A stretch of DNA of 64,000 bases from Sphaerisporangium sp. (GTDB lineage: Bacteria > Actinomycetota > Actinomycetes > Streptosporangiales > Streptosporangiaceae): positions 1 to 64,000 of the forward strand of contig JAOPYI010000171.1 in assembly GCA_025964675.1 (NCBI GenBank). The letters run 5' to 3'. A model generated the notes under the pieces. The model saw only the letters and a list, made by a program, of their open reading frames with translations. It searched no databases and was not told where the DNA came from. The position numbers and the translations under genes are program-made. Of this stretch, positions 19,929 through 27,987 are shown piece by piece; the stretch's first letter is position 1; each line of letters opens with the position of its first letter.

Positions 19929-20602
19929 GCGTACGACCTCCTCTGGTCCGGCGCGGGGATGGTGGCGCCGCGGTACTCCACTGGGATGCCGCCCAGCGGG
20001 TAGTCCTTGCGCTGGGGGTGGCCCTCCCAGTCATCGGGCATCTCGATGCGGGTGAGCGCCGGATGGCCGTCGAAGACGATCCCGAAGAAGTCGTAGGTCT
20101 CGCGCTCGTGCCAGTCGTGGGTCGGGTAGACCGACACGGTGGACGGGATGTGCGGGTCGGCGTCCGGGCAGGAGACCTCGACCCGGACACGCCGGTTGTG
20201 GGTGATCGAGCACAGGTGGTAAACCGCGCGCAGCTCGACGCCGGTCTCCTCGGGGTAGTGCACGCCCGAGACGCCGAGCGACAGCTCGAAGCGCAGGGCC
20301 AGGTCGTCCCGCAGGTGGCGCATTACCTCGAGCAGGCGCCCGCGCGCGACGTGGATGGTGAGCTCGCCGCGATCGACGACCACGCGCTCCACGATGTCGG
20401 CGTAGGCGTCGCCGGTGACCCGCTCCAGCCCGTCGGCCACATCGTCGAAGTAGCCGCCGTACGGCTTCGGGGTGGACAGCCGCGGCGGGCGGCGCACGAC
20501 GAGGCGGCCGTACCCGGAGGTGTCGCCGGAGTCGGTGACGCCGAACATGCCCAGGCGGGCGACCGGCTCCTCCGGCACCCCGGGAAGGTTGTCAGTGCTC
20601 AT
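19925..20602 (-). CDS. nuoC: NADH-quinone oxidoreductase subunit C
   Basis: This is the 30-kDa-type subunit of the peripheral arm, 225 residues from an ATG overlapping the nuoB stop (ATGA). Family marks: [20 protein letters not shown], [23 protein letters not shown], and the diagnostic [20 protein letters not shown] followed by [20 protein letters not shown]. About 60 N-terminal residues before the core are actinobacteria-like and of unknown role. Confidence 0.96.
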   Translation of the reverse strand: MSTDNLPGVPEEPVARLGMFGVTDSGDTSGYGRLVVRRPPRLSTPKPYGGYFDDVADGLERVTGDAYADIVERVVVDRGELTIHVARGRLLEVMRHLRDDLALRFELSLGVSGVHYPEETGVELRAVYHLCSITHNRRVRVEVSCPDADPHIPSTVSVYPTHDWHERETYDFFGIVFDGHPALTRIEMPDDWEGHPQRKDYPLGGIPVEYRGATIPAPDQRRSYA

Positions 20603-21150
20603 TTCGAGGTCCCCTGGTCGATGAGCGGTAGCGACCGGAGAGCCTGCAGCTCCAGCTCGTCGATCTGCTTGGCGCGGTGCGCGCCGAACTTCATGTTCTG
20701 GATCTTGTCGTGCAGCTTGACGATGGCGTCGATGAGCATCTCGGGCCGCGGCGGGCAGCCGGGCAGGTAGATGTCCACCGGCACGACGTGGTCGACGCCC
20801 TGCACGATCGCGTAGTTGTTGAACATGCCACCGCTGGAGGCGCAGACGCCCATCGCGATGACCCACTTCGGCTCGGCCATCTGGTCGTAGATCTGGCGCA
20901 GCACCGGTGCCATCTTCTGCGAGAGCCGGCCCGCCACGATCATCAGGTCGGCCTGGCGGGGGGACGCGGACGCGCGCTCCATGCCGAACCTGGCGAGGTC
21001 GTGGTTGGGACCGCCGGTGGCCATCAGCTCGATGGCGCAGCAGGCCAGGCCGAACGTGGCCGGCCAGACGGAGTTCTTCCGCGCCCACCCGGCCGCCTGC
21101 TCCACGGTGGACAGGACGAACCCGCTGGGCAATTTTTCTTCGAGACCCAT
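20599..21150 (-). CDS. nuoB: NADH-quinone oxidoreductase subunit B
   Basis: This subunit carries the terminal [4Fe-4S] cluster N2 that reduces quinone. The 183 residues show the tandem-cysteine ligand motif [20 protein letters not shown], then [36 protein letters not shown] and [17 protein letters not shown], completing the four ligands. The start lies 39 bases after the nuoA stop. Confidence 0.98.
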   Translation of the reverse strand: MGLEEKLPSGFVLSTVEQAAGWARKNSVWPATFGLACCAIELMATGGPNHDLARFGMERASASPRQADLMIVAGRLSQKMAPVLRQIYDQMAEPKWVIAMGVCASSGGMFNNYAIVQGVDHVVPVDIYLPGCPPRPEMLIDAIVKLHDKIQNMKFGAHRAKQIDELELQALRSLPLIDQGTSK

Positions 21151-21189
21151 CTCAGTGCTTCCTCTCGCGCGCCTCCGGCACGCTGTCTC

Positions 21190-21549
21190 TCAGTCCCAGT
21201 CCAGGCCGCGACGACGCCACACGTAGGCGTACGCGACCAGAACGGTGACGATGAACAGCACCATCTCGACCAGCCCGAAGACCCCGAGCTTGTCGAATGC
21301 GACCGCCCACGGATAAAGGAAGATGATCTCGATGTCGAACACGATGAAGAGCATCGCGGTGATCATGTACTTCAGGGGGAACCGACCGCCTCCGACGGGC
21401 TGCGGCGTGGGCTCGATGCCACACTCGTAGGCGTCCAGCTTGGCGCGGTTCCAGCGCTTGGGGCCGGTGAAGGGCGCGATTCCCACGGAGAAGACGGCGA
21501 AGCCCGCCGCGAGAACCGCGAGCACCAAGATCGGCACATACAGTTCCAT
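21190..21549 (-). CDS. nuoA: NADH-quinone oxidoreductase subunit A
   Basis: This three-helix membrane subunit is the first of the nuo genes, 119 residues. Marks: KLDAYECGIEPTPQPVGGGR, FPLKYMITAMLFIVFDIEII, FLYPWAVAFDKLGVFGLVEM, with the conserved acidic residues of the E-channel entrance. GAGGGG lies about 11 bases upstream of the ATG. It follows menJ on the same strand after 91 bases, so the nuo genes can be co-transcribed with menJ from the promoter that carries the Rex operator, or from a promoter in the 91-base gap. Confidence 0.97.
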   Translation of the reverse strand: MELYVPILVLAVLAAGFAVFSVGIAPFTGPKRWNRAKLDAYECGIEPTPQPVGGGRFPLKYMITAMLFIVFDIEIIFLYPWAVAFDKLGVFGLVEMVLFIVTVLVAYAYVWRRRGLDWD

Positions 21550-21640
21550 CGCTATGCGTCCCCTCTGAGCGCTGAAGCGTCGGTCAGTCGGTTGCTGAGT
21601 CTAGGCAGTTCGATCATCGATCTTCGTTCCGGGTGCTGTG

Positions 21641-22915
21641 TCATGCCGGCGGCGTGACCTTGGACAGGGCGTTGATGATCCGGTCTGACGCATCGCCCTG
21701 CCGGTCCGTGAGATTAGCAAGGAGTTTCAGAGCGAACCGCATCAGAGTGGGATGTGGCAGGCCGTGCCGCGTGAGAAAGCCCATCACGCCGGGCTTGCCG
21801 ATGGCCTCGACGAACAACCGCCCGAGGGTGAAGTAGCCGCCGTAGGCGTCTTTGAGCGTCTTCGGGTAGGCGCGGAGCACACGCTCCCGATATGCGGGGG
21901 TGGGGCCGAAAAGGGCCGTGGCGATGGTGTCCGCGGCGATCCGGCCGGTCTCCATGGCATAGGCGATGCCTTCGCCGTTGAAGGGATTGATCATGCCGCC
22001 GGCGTCGCCGGCGAGCACCAGGCCGCGGGTGTAGTGCGGCTGCCGGTTGAAGGCCATCGGCAGCGCCGCGCCGCGGATCGGCCCGGTCATGTTCTCCTCG
22101 GAGAACTCCCACTCGGACGGCATGTTCTTGACCCAGCGGCGCAGCAGATCACGGTAGTCGAGCTTCTGGAACGCCTCGCTGGTGTTGAGCAGCCCGAGGC
22201 CGACGTTGCTGGTGCCGTCGCCGACGCCGAACACCCAGCCGTACCCGGGCAGGAGCCGCGAGGAGCCGTCCTCGTCGGTGTCCCACAGCTCCAGCCACGT
22301 CTCCAGCCAGTCGTCGTCGTGGCGGGGGCTCGTGTAGTAAGTGCGCACGGCGACGCCCATCGGGCGGTCGGTGCGCTTGTGCAGGCCCATCGCCAGGGAC
22401 AGCCGCGTGGAGTTCCCGTCGGCGGCCACGACCAGGCGGGAGCGGTAGGTCACCGGCTCGCCGTCCTTCTTGGCGGTCACGCCGACGATGTGACCGCCGC
22501 GCGGGTCGAGCACGGGACCTGTGACGTTGACGCCCTGGAGCAGGGTGACGCCCCCGCGCTCGGCGTTGGCAGCGAGGATCTCGTCGAAGTCGAGGCGGGT
22601 GCGCACCAGTCCGAAGTCGGGATAGCTCGACAGCTCGGGCCAGGCGAGCTCGAGACGCATGCCGCCGCCCACGACACGGAGCCCCTTGTTCCGGATCCAG
22701 CCCGGGGCGTCGATGTCGATGCCCATGGCGATCAGCTCTTTGACGGCACGCGGCGTCAGCCCGTCTCCGCACACCTTCTCGCGCGGGAATCGGGTCTTCT
22801 CCAGCAGCAGCACGTCGAAGCCGGCCTGTGCGAGGTAGAAGGCCGTGGTCGAACCCGCTGGTCCGGCACCGACGACGATGACGTCGGCGTCCGCCGCGGG
22901 GGCTGACTCGCTCAC
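21641..22915 (-). CDS. menJ: menaquinone/geranylgeranyl reductase family flavoprotein
   Basis: This FAD-dependent reductase of the geranylgeranyl reductase family has 424 residues and a GTG start. Motifs: dinucleotide fold VIVVGAGPAGSTTAFYLAQA, the CGDGLTPRAVKELIAMGIDI block, RTRLDFDEILAANAE, and the FAD-pyrophosphate segment LAGDAGGMINPFNGEGIAYA followed by METGR. In mycobacteria the homologue MenJ saturates one isoprene unit of menaquinone. Its place between menG and the nuo operon supports the same role here. A perfect Rex operator lies 55 bases upstream. The exact substrate is inferred. Confidence 0.85.
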   Translation of the reverse strand: MSESAPAADADVIVVGAGPAGSTTAFYLAQAGFDVLLLEKTRFPREKVCGDGLTPRAVKELIAMGIDIDAPGWIRNKGLRVVGGGMRLELAWPELSSYPDFGLVRTRLDFDEILAANAERGGVTLLQGVNVTGPVLDPRGGHIVGVTAKKDGEPVTYRSRLVVAADGNSTRLSLAMGLHKRTDRPMGVAVRTYYTSPRHDDDWLETWLELWDTDEDGSSRLLPGYGWVFGVGDGTSNVGLGLLNTSEAFQKLDYRDLLRRWVKNMPSEWEFSEENMTGPIRGAALPMAFNRQPHYTRGLVLAGDAGGMINPFNGEGIAYAMETGRIAADTIATALFGPTPAYRERVLRAYPKTLKDAYGGYFTLGRLFVEAIGKPGVMGFLTRHGLPHPTLMRFALKLLANLTDRQGDASDRIINALSKVTPPA

Positions 22916-22969
22916 GGGACCTGTCCTGTCCTGGGTGTCGAGGGCCTCGGGATTTAGGGGCCTTCGTGC

Positions 22970-22991
22970 GTTTGTGAACTACTTCACAAAC
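22970..22991. promoter_or_regulatory. Rex operator (ROP) upstream of menJ-nuo
   Basis: TTGTGAACTACTTCACAA at 22972-22989 is a perfect match to the Rex operator consensus TTGTGAA-N4-TTCACAA. Two more flanking bases on each side pair as well, giving 9-base arms. It lies between menG and menJ, in front of the menJ-nuoA-N-polyprenyl synthase genes. Rex, encoded at 40720-41415, should repress here when NADH/NAD+ is low and release when NADH rises. Confidence 0.9.
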
Positions 22992-23045
22992 TTGTCGGCG
23001 GAAGTCTAACCCTTTTTCCCCTGCCCGATGTCAGATGGAGCTTAC

Positions 23046-23780
23046 CTACTTGCCCACGGTTGGTTTACCAGCCCGATGGAGGGCCACGATGCCCAGCGAA
23101 AGATTGCGCCACTCGACCCGTTCCCACCCGGCCTCCTGGACAAGCCGGGCGAGACTGGCCTGATCAGGCCAGGCGCGGATCGACTCGGCGAGGTATTCGT
23201 AGGAGTCGGGATTGGAGCTCACGGCCCGTGCCACCGGAGGCAGGAGCTTCATGAGGTACTGCGTGTAAACCAGGTCGAACGACTTCACCGTGGGCCTCGA
23301 GAACTCGCACACCACCAGCCGCCCGCCCGGCCTCGTCACGCGCAGCATCTCGCGCAGCGCCTCGACCGTGTCCTTGACGTTTCGCAACCCGAACGAGATC
23401 GTCACGGCGTCGAACGTGTCACTCGCGAACGGGAGTCTCAGGGCGTCGCCCCCGACGAAGGTGACGCCGCGCACCCCTCCACCGGACAGGCCCGAGCCGC
23501 CACGCCTCCCGGCGCCCGTGCGGAGCATGCCGAGGGAGAAGTCGCAGGCGATGGCACGCGCCCCCAGGCCGGTGAAGGCGTCGGTCGAGGTGCCCGTGCC
23601 CGCGGCGAGGTCGAGGACGAGCTCACCCGGACCGGCGTCCACGGCGGTGGAGGTGGCCTTGCGCCAGAGCCGGTCCTGGCCGAGCGAAAGGACATCGTTG
23701 ACCAAGTCATAGCGCCGGGCCGTGCGGTCGAACATCGCCGCCACCTCGTGCGGCTGTTTGTCCAGGGATGCACGCGTCAT
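23046..23780 (-). CDS. menG: demethylmenaquinone methyltransferase
   Basis: This SAM-dependent methyltransferase of the UbiE/MenG family makes the last ring methylation of menaquinone. Evidence: [20 protein letters not shown], the SAM motif [55 protein letters not shown], and [14 protein letters not shown] start it at the ATG at 23778-23780 ([13 protein letters not shown], 244 residues); the frame extends 12 codons upstream. A Gly/Arg-rich insertion ([16 protein letters not shown]) sits near residue 100. It lies upstream of the Rex site, so it is probably transcribed separately from menJ. Confidence 0.93.
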   Translation of the reverse strand: MTRASLDKQPHEVAAMFDRTARRYDLVNDVLSLGQDRLWRKATSTAVDAGPGELVLDLAAGTGTSTDAFTGLGARAIACDFSLGMLRTGAGRRGGSGLSGGGVRGVTFVGGDALRLPFASDTFDAVTISFGLRNVKDTVEALREMLRVTRPGGRLVVCEFSRPTVKSFDLVYTQYLMKLLPPVARAVSSNPDSYEYLAESIRAWPDQASLARLVQEAGWERVEWRNLSLGIVALHRAGKPTVGK

Positions 23781-23857
23781 GCCGACAAGCTTAGTGCCAT
23801 GCGTTGATCCACCCAAAGTAGCCGCCTCATTACTAAGCGTCTGCTAGGACTTGGTGA

Positions 23858-25135
23858 ATGTTTGCCCGAAAGTCGACCCGAAAGTTGACCGCCATCGCCG
23901 CCCCCCTGCTCGCGGGCGCCCTCGCCGTCCTCCCCTGCGCCCCCGCCTCGGCCGGCGACGTCTCACATCCCCACGTCGTCTCGGCCGACCCCGTCGGCAC
24001 CACTCCCCACGTGCTCGACGGCATCGTGAACGCCTTCGCCCTCGTCGGGGGCACCGTCGTGGTGGGCGGCGCGTTCAGCGAGGTACGCGAGGCCGGCAGC
24101 TCGACGAGCATCGAGAGGAGCGGCCTCTTCGCCTTCGACCTCGCCACCGGCAAGGTGGACCGACGCTTCGCGCCGGAGCTCGACGGCCCGGTCAACGCGC
24201 TGGCCGCGGGGCCCGGCGGCTCGGTCTACGTCGGCGGAGCGTTCATCGGCGCCCGCGGCACCGGCCGCGGACTGGCCCGGCTGAGTCTCGCCGACGGCTC
24301 CCCGGTGCCGGGCTTCTCGGCGCCCGTGCGCGGCGGCGATGTCTCCAGCCTCGTGCTCCACGGCGGCGGGCTGTACGTCGGCGGCGACTTCACCGGCATC
24401 GGCCGCACCGGCCGGTCGGCCCTCGCCCGCGTCGACGCGGGCACGGGAGCCGTCGACCCGGCGTTCACCGTCACCCCGGGCGGCGGACGCGGCGGCACGC
24501 TCAAGGTCTACGCGATGGCGGCCACCCGCGACCGGCTCGCGCTGGACGGCTCCTTCACCACCCTGGACGGGCGGCGCCGCCCGCAGGTCGGTCTCATCGA
24601 CATCGGCGCCTCGCGCCCTTCGGTAACCGACTGGCACACCGAGGCCTACGCCGCCGACTGTAAGGACGTGTTCCCCTCTTACGTACGAGGACTGGATTTC
24701 TCACCTGACGGGCAGTATTTCGTCATCGTGACGACAGGAGGCGCCAAAGGCGCGCGCAAGCTGTGCGATTCCGCGGCCCGCTTCGAGACCTATTCACACG
24801 GCGATGCGATCAAGCCCACATGGGTCAACTTCACCGGCGGCGACTCGCTGTACTCCGTGGCCGTGACCGGTGCCGCCGTGTACGTCGGTGGCCATCAGCG
24901 CTGGCTGAACAACCCTCGCGGCTCCGACTCGGCGGGGCCAGGCGCGGTGTCACGACCAGGCATCGGAGCGATTCACCCCACTACCGGCAGAGCCCTCACA
25001 TGGAACCCAACTCGCGACCGGGGCATCGGTGTCAAAGCGTTCCTGGCTCACAAAGGCGGCCTTCTCGTCGGAAGCGACACCACGCACCTCGGACACGAGT
25101 ACCATGCCCGGGTCGGCATGTTCCCGCTCCCCTAG
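23858..25135 (+). CDS. secreted beta-propeller protein (delta-60-like repeats)
   Basis: This is a 425-residue exported protein. Residues 1-32 form a signal peptide (RKSTRKLTAIAAPLLAGALA, cleavage after an ASA motif). The rest consists of repeated blades of about 45-50 residues with the pattern hhVGGxFxxh (VVVGGAFSEV, VYVGGAFIGA, LYVGGDFTGI, VYVGGHQRWL), as in the delta-60/DUF5122-type beta-propeller family common in actinomycetes. Two cysteines (DCKDVFP, KLCDSAA) may form a disulfide. The function is unknown; it is likely cell-surface or extracellular. It is divergent from menG. Confidence 0.75.
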   Translation: MFARKSTRKLTAIAAPLLAGALAVLPCAPASAGDVSHPHVVSADPVGTTPHVLDGIVNAFALVGGTVVVGGAFSEVREAGSSTSIERSGLFAFDLATGKVDRRFAPELDGPVNALAAGPGGSVYVGGAFIGARGTGRGLARLSLADGSPVPGFSAPVRGGDVSSLVLHGGGLYVGGDFTGIGRTGRSALARVDAGTGAVDPAFTVTPGGGRGGTLKVYAMAATRDRLALDGSFTTLDGRRRPQVGLIDIGASRPSVTDWHTEAYAADCKDVFPSYVRGLDFSPDGQYFVIVTTGGAKGARKLCDSAARFETYSHGDAIKPTWVNFTGGDSLYSVAVTGAAVYVGGHQRWLNNPRGSDSAGPGAVSRPGIGAIHPTTGRALTWNPTRDRGIGVKAFLAHKGGLLVGSDTTHLGHEYHARVGMFPLP

Positions 25136-25332
25136 CCCCTGTGGCTCTTGCTGATCTGCTCACTCACCGCGTCTCGCTGCTTGGACAGCAGCACGTAACT
25201 GGCCACGCCGCTGATCACGAAACTGATCACTAGTAACCAGAAGACGTCGTGGAAGCCGATCAGGTAAAGGACACCCAGGGTGACGGCGAACAGACCGAGC
25301 CGTGACGCGGTGTAAACGAAAAACGGTCGCAC
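25132..25332 (-). CDS. DUF4229-type small membrane protein
   Basis: This 66-residue protein has two membrane helices (FFVYTASRLGLFAVTLGVLY and VFWLLVISFVISGVASYVLL) followed by a charged cytoplasmic tail (SKQRDAVSEQISKSHRG). The pattern matches the actinobacterial DUF4229 family, of unknown function, often found near menaquinone genes. It starts with GTG, and its 3' end overlaps the 3' end of the convergent beta-propeller gene by four bases. Confidence 0.75.
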   Translation of the reverse strand: MRPFFVYTASRLGLFAVTLGVLYLIGFHDVFWLLVISFVISGVASYVLLSKQRDAVSEQISKSHRG

Positions 25333-25644
25333 GACGTCGAGGTTACGTCACCGGCCCATGGGGTGGTCTACGGGCCCGCTCCTGGACGGGAGGCGATTTC
25401 GTTCGCGGAGCTTTACAGGGCTCACTTCGCATCGGGAGCGAGCACTGCTAGTGTTCACATCACGGCGCTTATGTAAAGAAACACCCACGAGCGCCCCAAA
25501 GAGGCTCTATCATATAACAAACGGGCAGTCAGCTGATAACAACCCGTGATCTTTCGATGTAAATCACGGATATATCAGTTTTCGCTCGGCAAACTGGTTA
25601 CCTGTCCGCCCGCTTCAGGATGCGGGATGCGAGGGGGAGAGATT
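25333..25644 (+). promoter_or_regulatory. long AT-richer control region upstream of bldC
   Basis: These 312 bases contain no gene. From about 25450 the base composition is far more AT-rich than the surroundings (for example CATATAACAAAC, GGATATATCAGTTTT). An inverted repeat CCGTGAT (25544-25550) and ATCACGG (25563-25569) with a 12-base spacer lies about 75 bases before the bldC start. Developmental regulator genes often have long, complex control regions. The repeat is visible; its binding protein is not known. Confidence 0.5.
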
Positions 25645-25866
25645 GTGGAGAGTAGCAGCGAACGTCTGCTGACCCCCGGAGAGGTTGCCGCCCTCTTCCG
25701 GGTCGATCCAAAAACGGTGACACGCTGGGCAGCGGCAGGGCGCATCAGCAGCATCCGTACCCCCGGAGGGCATCGGCGTTTCCGCGAGTCGGAAGTGCAC
25801 GCTCTCCTGCGCGGTGAGGAAGTCCTAACGGCCGAAAGGCCGAGCGGCGACTCACCGCGTGTCTGA
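25645..25866 (+). CDS. bldC: BldC-type developmental regulator
   Basis: This small MerR-like DNA-binding protein has 73 residues. The central LLTPGEVAALFRVDPKTVTR and WAAAGRISSIRTPGGHRRFR segments, then ESEVHALL, match BldC of Streptomyces nearly residue for residue. BldC binds arrays of direct repeats and controls when sporulation starts. I choose the GTG at 25645, which has GGGGGAGAG upstream at good spacing; an in-frame ATG at 25627 is the alternative. It stands alone, with a long upstream region and a downstream terminator. Confidence 0.9.
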   Translation: MESSSERLLTPGEVAALFRVDPKTVTRWAAAGRISSIRTPGGHRRFRESEVHALLRGEEVLTAERPSGDSPRV

Positions 25867-25883
25867 TGTACAGGTGAGAGCCT

Positions 25884-25912
25884 CCGGGCCTGGCGATCAT
25901 CGCGAGGCCCGG
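25884..25912 (+). other. stem-loop after bldC
   Basis: CCGGGCCT (25884-25891) pairs with AGGCCCGG (25905-25912) across a 13-base loop. It lies 18 bases after the bldC stop and may act together with the stronger hairpin at 25941. Confidence 0.5.
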
Positions 25913-25940
25913 TGAACTCGAAGCCGCCATGCACCACCCG

Positions 25941-25988
25941 GTGATCCTGCGTGCCCCCCGGAAGCCGCAGGGTCACTGTTCTTATTTA
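25941..25988 (+). terminator. bldC terminator
   Basis: GTGATCCTGCG (25941-25951) pairs with CGCAGGGTCAC (25966-25976) with one G-U wobble, and TGTTCTTATTTA follows. A U-rich tail after an 11-bp stem is a classical intrinsic terminator. The remaining bases to 26106 contain a T-run near 26003 and no gene. Confidence 0.7.
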
Positions 25989-26106
25989 GGCGCGCCTTTA
26001 ATGGTTTTTTGGGCGCGTTCTCTTCGCGGGTCTCCCCGGCCGACGCTTGTCTTCACAGAGTCGGGGGGCCATCGAGGGATCCGTGGCAAACGGCCTCGAT
26101 GAGGGT

Positions 26107-26355
26107 TCAGCGGTCGGAGTTGGCCTGTGAATCCCGGAACGCAAGGAATTCGCGCTCCAGGTCGTCGTTCTCCTCCTGCCAGCGCCTGCGCCGCTCGGCC
26201 TCCTGCTCCTCGGTGATCGATTCGGGCAACCAGCGTGCGTACTCCGGGTCGCCCGGCGCCATCTCGACGTAGGCGTTACCGATCAGGCGCCCGTCGTCGC
26301 TGGTAAGGGAATGCGGTATCCGCAACGTCCCGTCCGCGAGCCGGATGACGTACAT
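26107..26355 (-). CDS. small hypothetical protein paired with the metallopeptidase
   Basis: I do not recognise this 82-residue protein. The first half looks like a small beta-rich domain (MYVIRLADGTLRIPHSLTSD, LIGNAYVEMAPGDPEYARW). The second half is a strongly charged helix (ITEEQEAERRRRWQEENDDL) that could be a coiled coil. It starts 10 bases after the stop of the lethal-factor-like peptidase gene, on the same strand, so the two are almost certainly co-transcribed. It may bind, regulate or neutralise the peptidase; this is inference only. Confidence 0.75.
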   Translation of the reverse strand: MYVIRLADGTLRIPHSLTSDDGRLIGNAYVEMAPGDPEYARWLPESITEEQEAERRRRWQEENDDLEREFLAFRDSQANSDR

Positions 26356-26365
26356 TGCGGATCAC

Positions 26366-27424
26366 CTAGATTCCGTAGCGCCGGTTGAAGAACAGCATGA
26401 CATTCAGAGCGGCGCGCGTGTCCCCGTCCAGCATGTCGACCAGCGCGGGCCGCTGCCGGGAGGCGATGGCCGCGAAGGCGTCGGCGAAGAACTCCTTGCG
26501 GCCGAGGCCGCCCGGCTGCTTGTGGAACGCCGAGGCGAACAGCGGCCCGCACTCCTCGTACAGGGCGGCGAACTCTGGCGAATCGGACACCCACTGGCCC
26601 GGCACGGCGTCGATGTCGTCCAGAGCGTGGCCGGTCTCGTGCATCATCACGTCGGGCGTGGGCGACGGCCGGTCCCCTACCACGATCTTCCGATCTCCGT
26701 ACGCGCCGGCGCAGACGTCCCACGTCGCCTTGCCCGAGGGGAGCGGCGCGCCCCGGAGATAGCCCATGTCATCGAGATCCGGCACGCCGCCGGGCCCGAC
26801 GTAGATGCCGTCGAGTCCGACCGCCAGGAGCGCCTTCAGGCGCTCGGGCAGCCGGGCGAGGCTGTCCACGGCCCGGACCGCGTCCGCCGACGGCGGGCCG
26901 TCGCCCGCGTCCCACTGGCGGTACAGGATCTGCTCGAGCGGACCGCAGTGCTTCAGCCCGTCGCGCAGGTCGGGGGTGTCGGGCGAGTTCGGCTGTGCCA
27001 GCGGGGGCTCGTCGTCCAGCTCGAAGTCGCGCCAGATGTACTGCGGCCGGTCGACCACGGGGGCGGTGACGGCACGCACGGCGTCGGTGCGGGGCTGGTC
27101 GCCCTCCCAGAAGGAGTCGGCACGGCTCTCCCTGCGGTTCGCCCTGCGCCCGCTGTCGCGGTAGTCCGTACGGCCGTCGCGGAAGGTGTCGGCACGGCTC
27201 TCGCGTCGCGGGTCGGCGCGGCCGTCGCGGGGAGAGTCGCCCCGGCGCTCCCCCGGGCCGTCCGAAGGGTCGGCGTCGCTCTCGCGGGGGACCTCCGCGC
27301 GGGTGGGCAAGGCGTACGACCCCCGCCGCCAGCGTGGCCCTCTCCGATGGCGGCCCTTGTCGCCGGAATACGCCGTCAAGGCGACGGCCAGGGGGCCCGA
27401 GCGAGCGCGAACATCAGCACGCAC
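26366..27424 (-). CDS. anthrax lethal-factor-like zinc metallopeptidase
   Basis: This 352-residue protein starts at a GTG. Residues 45-110 are Arg/Asp-rich with an imperfect repeat (RRESRADTFRDGRTDYRDSG, then RRESRADSFWEGD). The C-terminal half contains the zinc site HETGHALDD at residues 262-270, and EFFADAFAAI at 311-320 supplies the third ligand Glu. This HExxH plus E-F-F-A-[DE]-A-F pattern is that of the anthrax toxin lethal factor (ATLF-like) catalytic domain. No clear signal peptide is visible. The start is uncertain because no well-spaced Shine-Dalgarno exists. A small gene follows after 10 bases. The substrate is unknown; a toxin or internal maturation protease are both possible. Confidence 0.75.
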   Translation of the reverse strand: MRADVRARSGPLAVALTAYSGDKGRHRRGPRWRRGSYALPTRAEVPRESDADPSDGPGERRGDSPRDGRADPRRESRADTFRDGRTDYRDSGRRANRRESRADSFWEGDQPRTDAVRAVTAPVVDRPQYIWRDFELDDEPPLAQPNSPDTPDLRDGLKHCGPLEQILYRQWDAGDGPPSADAVRAVDSLARLPERLKALLAVGLDGIYVGPGGVPDLDDMGYLRGAPLPSGKATWDVCAGAYGDRKIVVGDRPSPTPDVMMHETGHALDDIDAVPGQWVSDSPEFAALYEECGPLFASAFHKQPGGLGRKEFFADAFAAIASRQRPALVDMLDGDTRAALNVMLFFNRRYGI

Positions 27425-27567
27425 CTCTCACGTCCAGAGCGTGGTCACGGTCCACGGTACGACGAGGCCGCGCGGGAAGTCATCTGGAATGCCCGACGGG
27501 ATGGATCCGAGGGGTGCTGTTACGCCCCGAAAACACGATCTACCGTCGGATGGCTTACGCTGCGGAC

Positions 27568-27876
27568 ATGCCTAGCGTGCTTCTTGGCCTGGTGCTGTTA
27601 GCCTTCTGGCTCTATTGCCTGTTCGATGTGATCACCACACCGGAGGAGGACGTAAGGAACCTGCCGAAGCTGCTGTGGGTTCTGATCGTCGTCCTCCTGG
27701 TCGACCTCGGCGGCCTATTGTGGCTGCTCCTGGGTCGCCCCCTCAGTGAGCAGGCCGTACAGCGGCAGCGCTTGGGCCGCGCCGGCCGCCGCCGGCCCTC
27801 CGTGCCCCGTGGACCCGACGACGACCCCGACTTCCTCCAAGACCTCGACCGCCGCCTCCGCAGAGAGGACGACTGA
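27568..27876 (+). CDS. PLDc_N-domain membrane protein
   Basis: This 102-residue protein begins with a membrane helix (VLLGLVLLAFWLYCLFDVIT), then TPEEDVRNLPKLLWVLIVVL and a second helix ending WLLLGRP, the usual PLDc_N (phospholipase D N-terminal-like) pattern. An Arg/Asp-rich tail follows. The function is unknown. I prefer the ATG at 27568: TACGCT lies six bases upstream and could be a -10 element for a leaderless transcript. An in-frame ATG at 27550 is the alternative. A terminator separates it from the convergent ccsB. Confidence 0.8.
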   Translation: MPSVLLGLVLLAFWLYCLFDVITTPEEDVRNLPKLLWVLIVVLLVDLGGLLWLLLGRPLSEQAVQRQRLGRAGRRRPSVPRGPDDDPDFLQDLDRRLRREDD

Positions 27877-27910
27877 CCCTCCGGCGGCGCCCTCCACCCG
27901 CATCGACAAG

Positions 27911-27942
27911 CGCCCGCGCCCGCCGGAAGGCGGGCACGGGCG
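27911..27942. terminator. bidirectional hairpin between convergent genes
   Basis: Two 14-base arms (27911-27924 and 27929-27942) pair with one mismatch around a GGAA loop. It lies between the stop of the PLDc_N gene and the stop of ccsB, so it can end transcription in both directions. Confidence 0.75.
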
Positions 27943-27987
27943 GCTGTCGTAAGGGACCTGCCGGGCGGTCAGGGGACGCGTAGGGGG

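Noticed and set aside
26985-27300. Repetitive DNA that might be taken for a direct-repeat array
   Set aside because: It is in frame within the peptidase gene and encodes imperfect peptide repeats; there are no spacers of CRISPR type.
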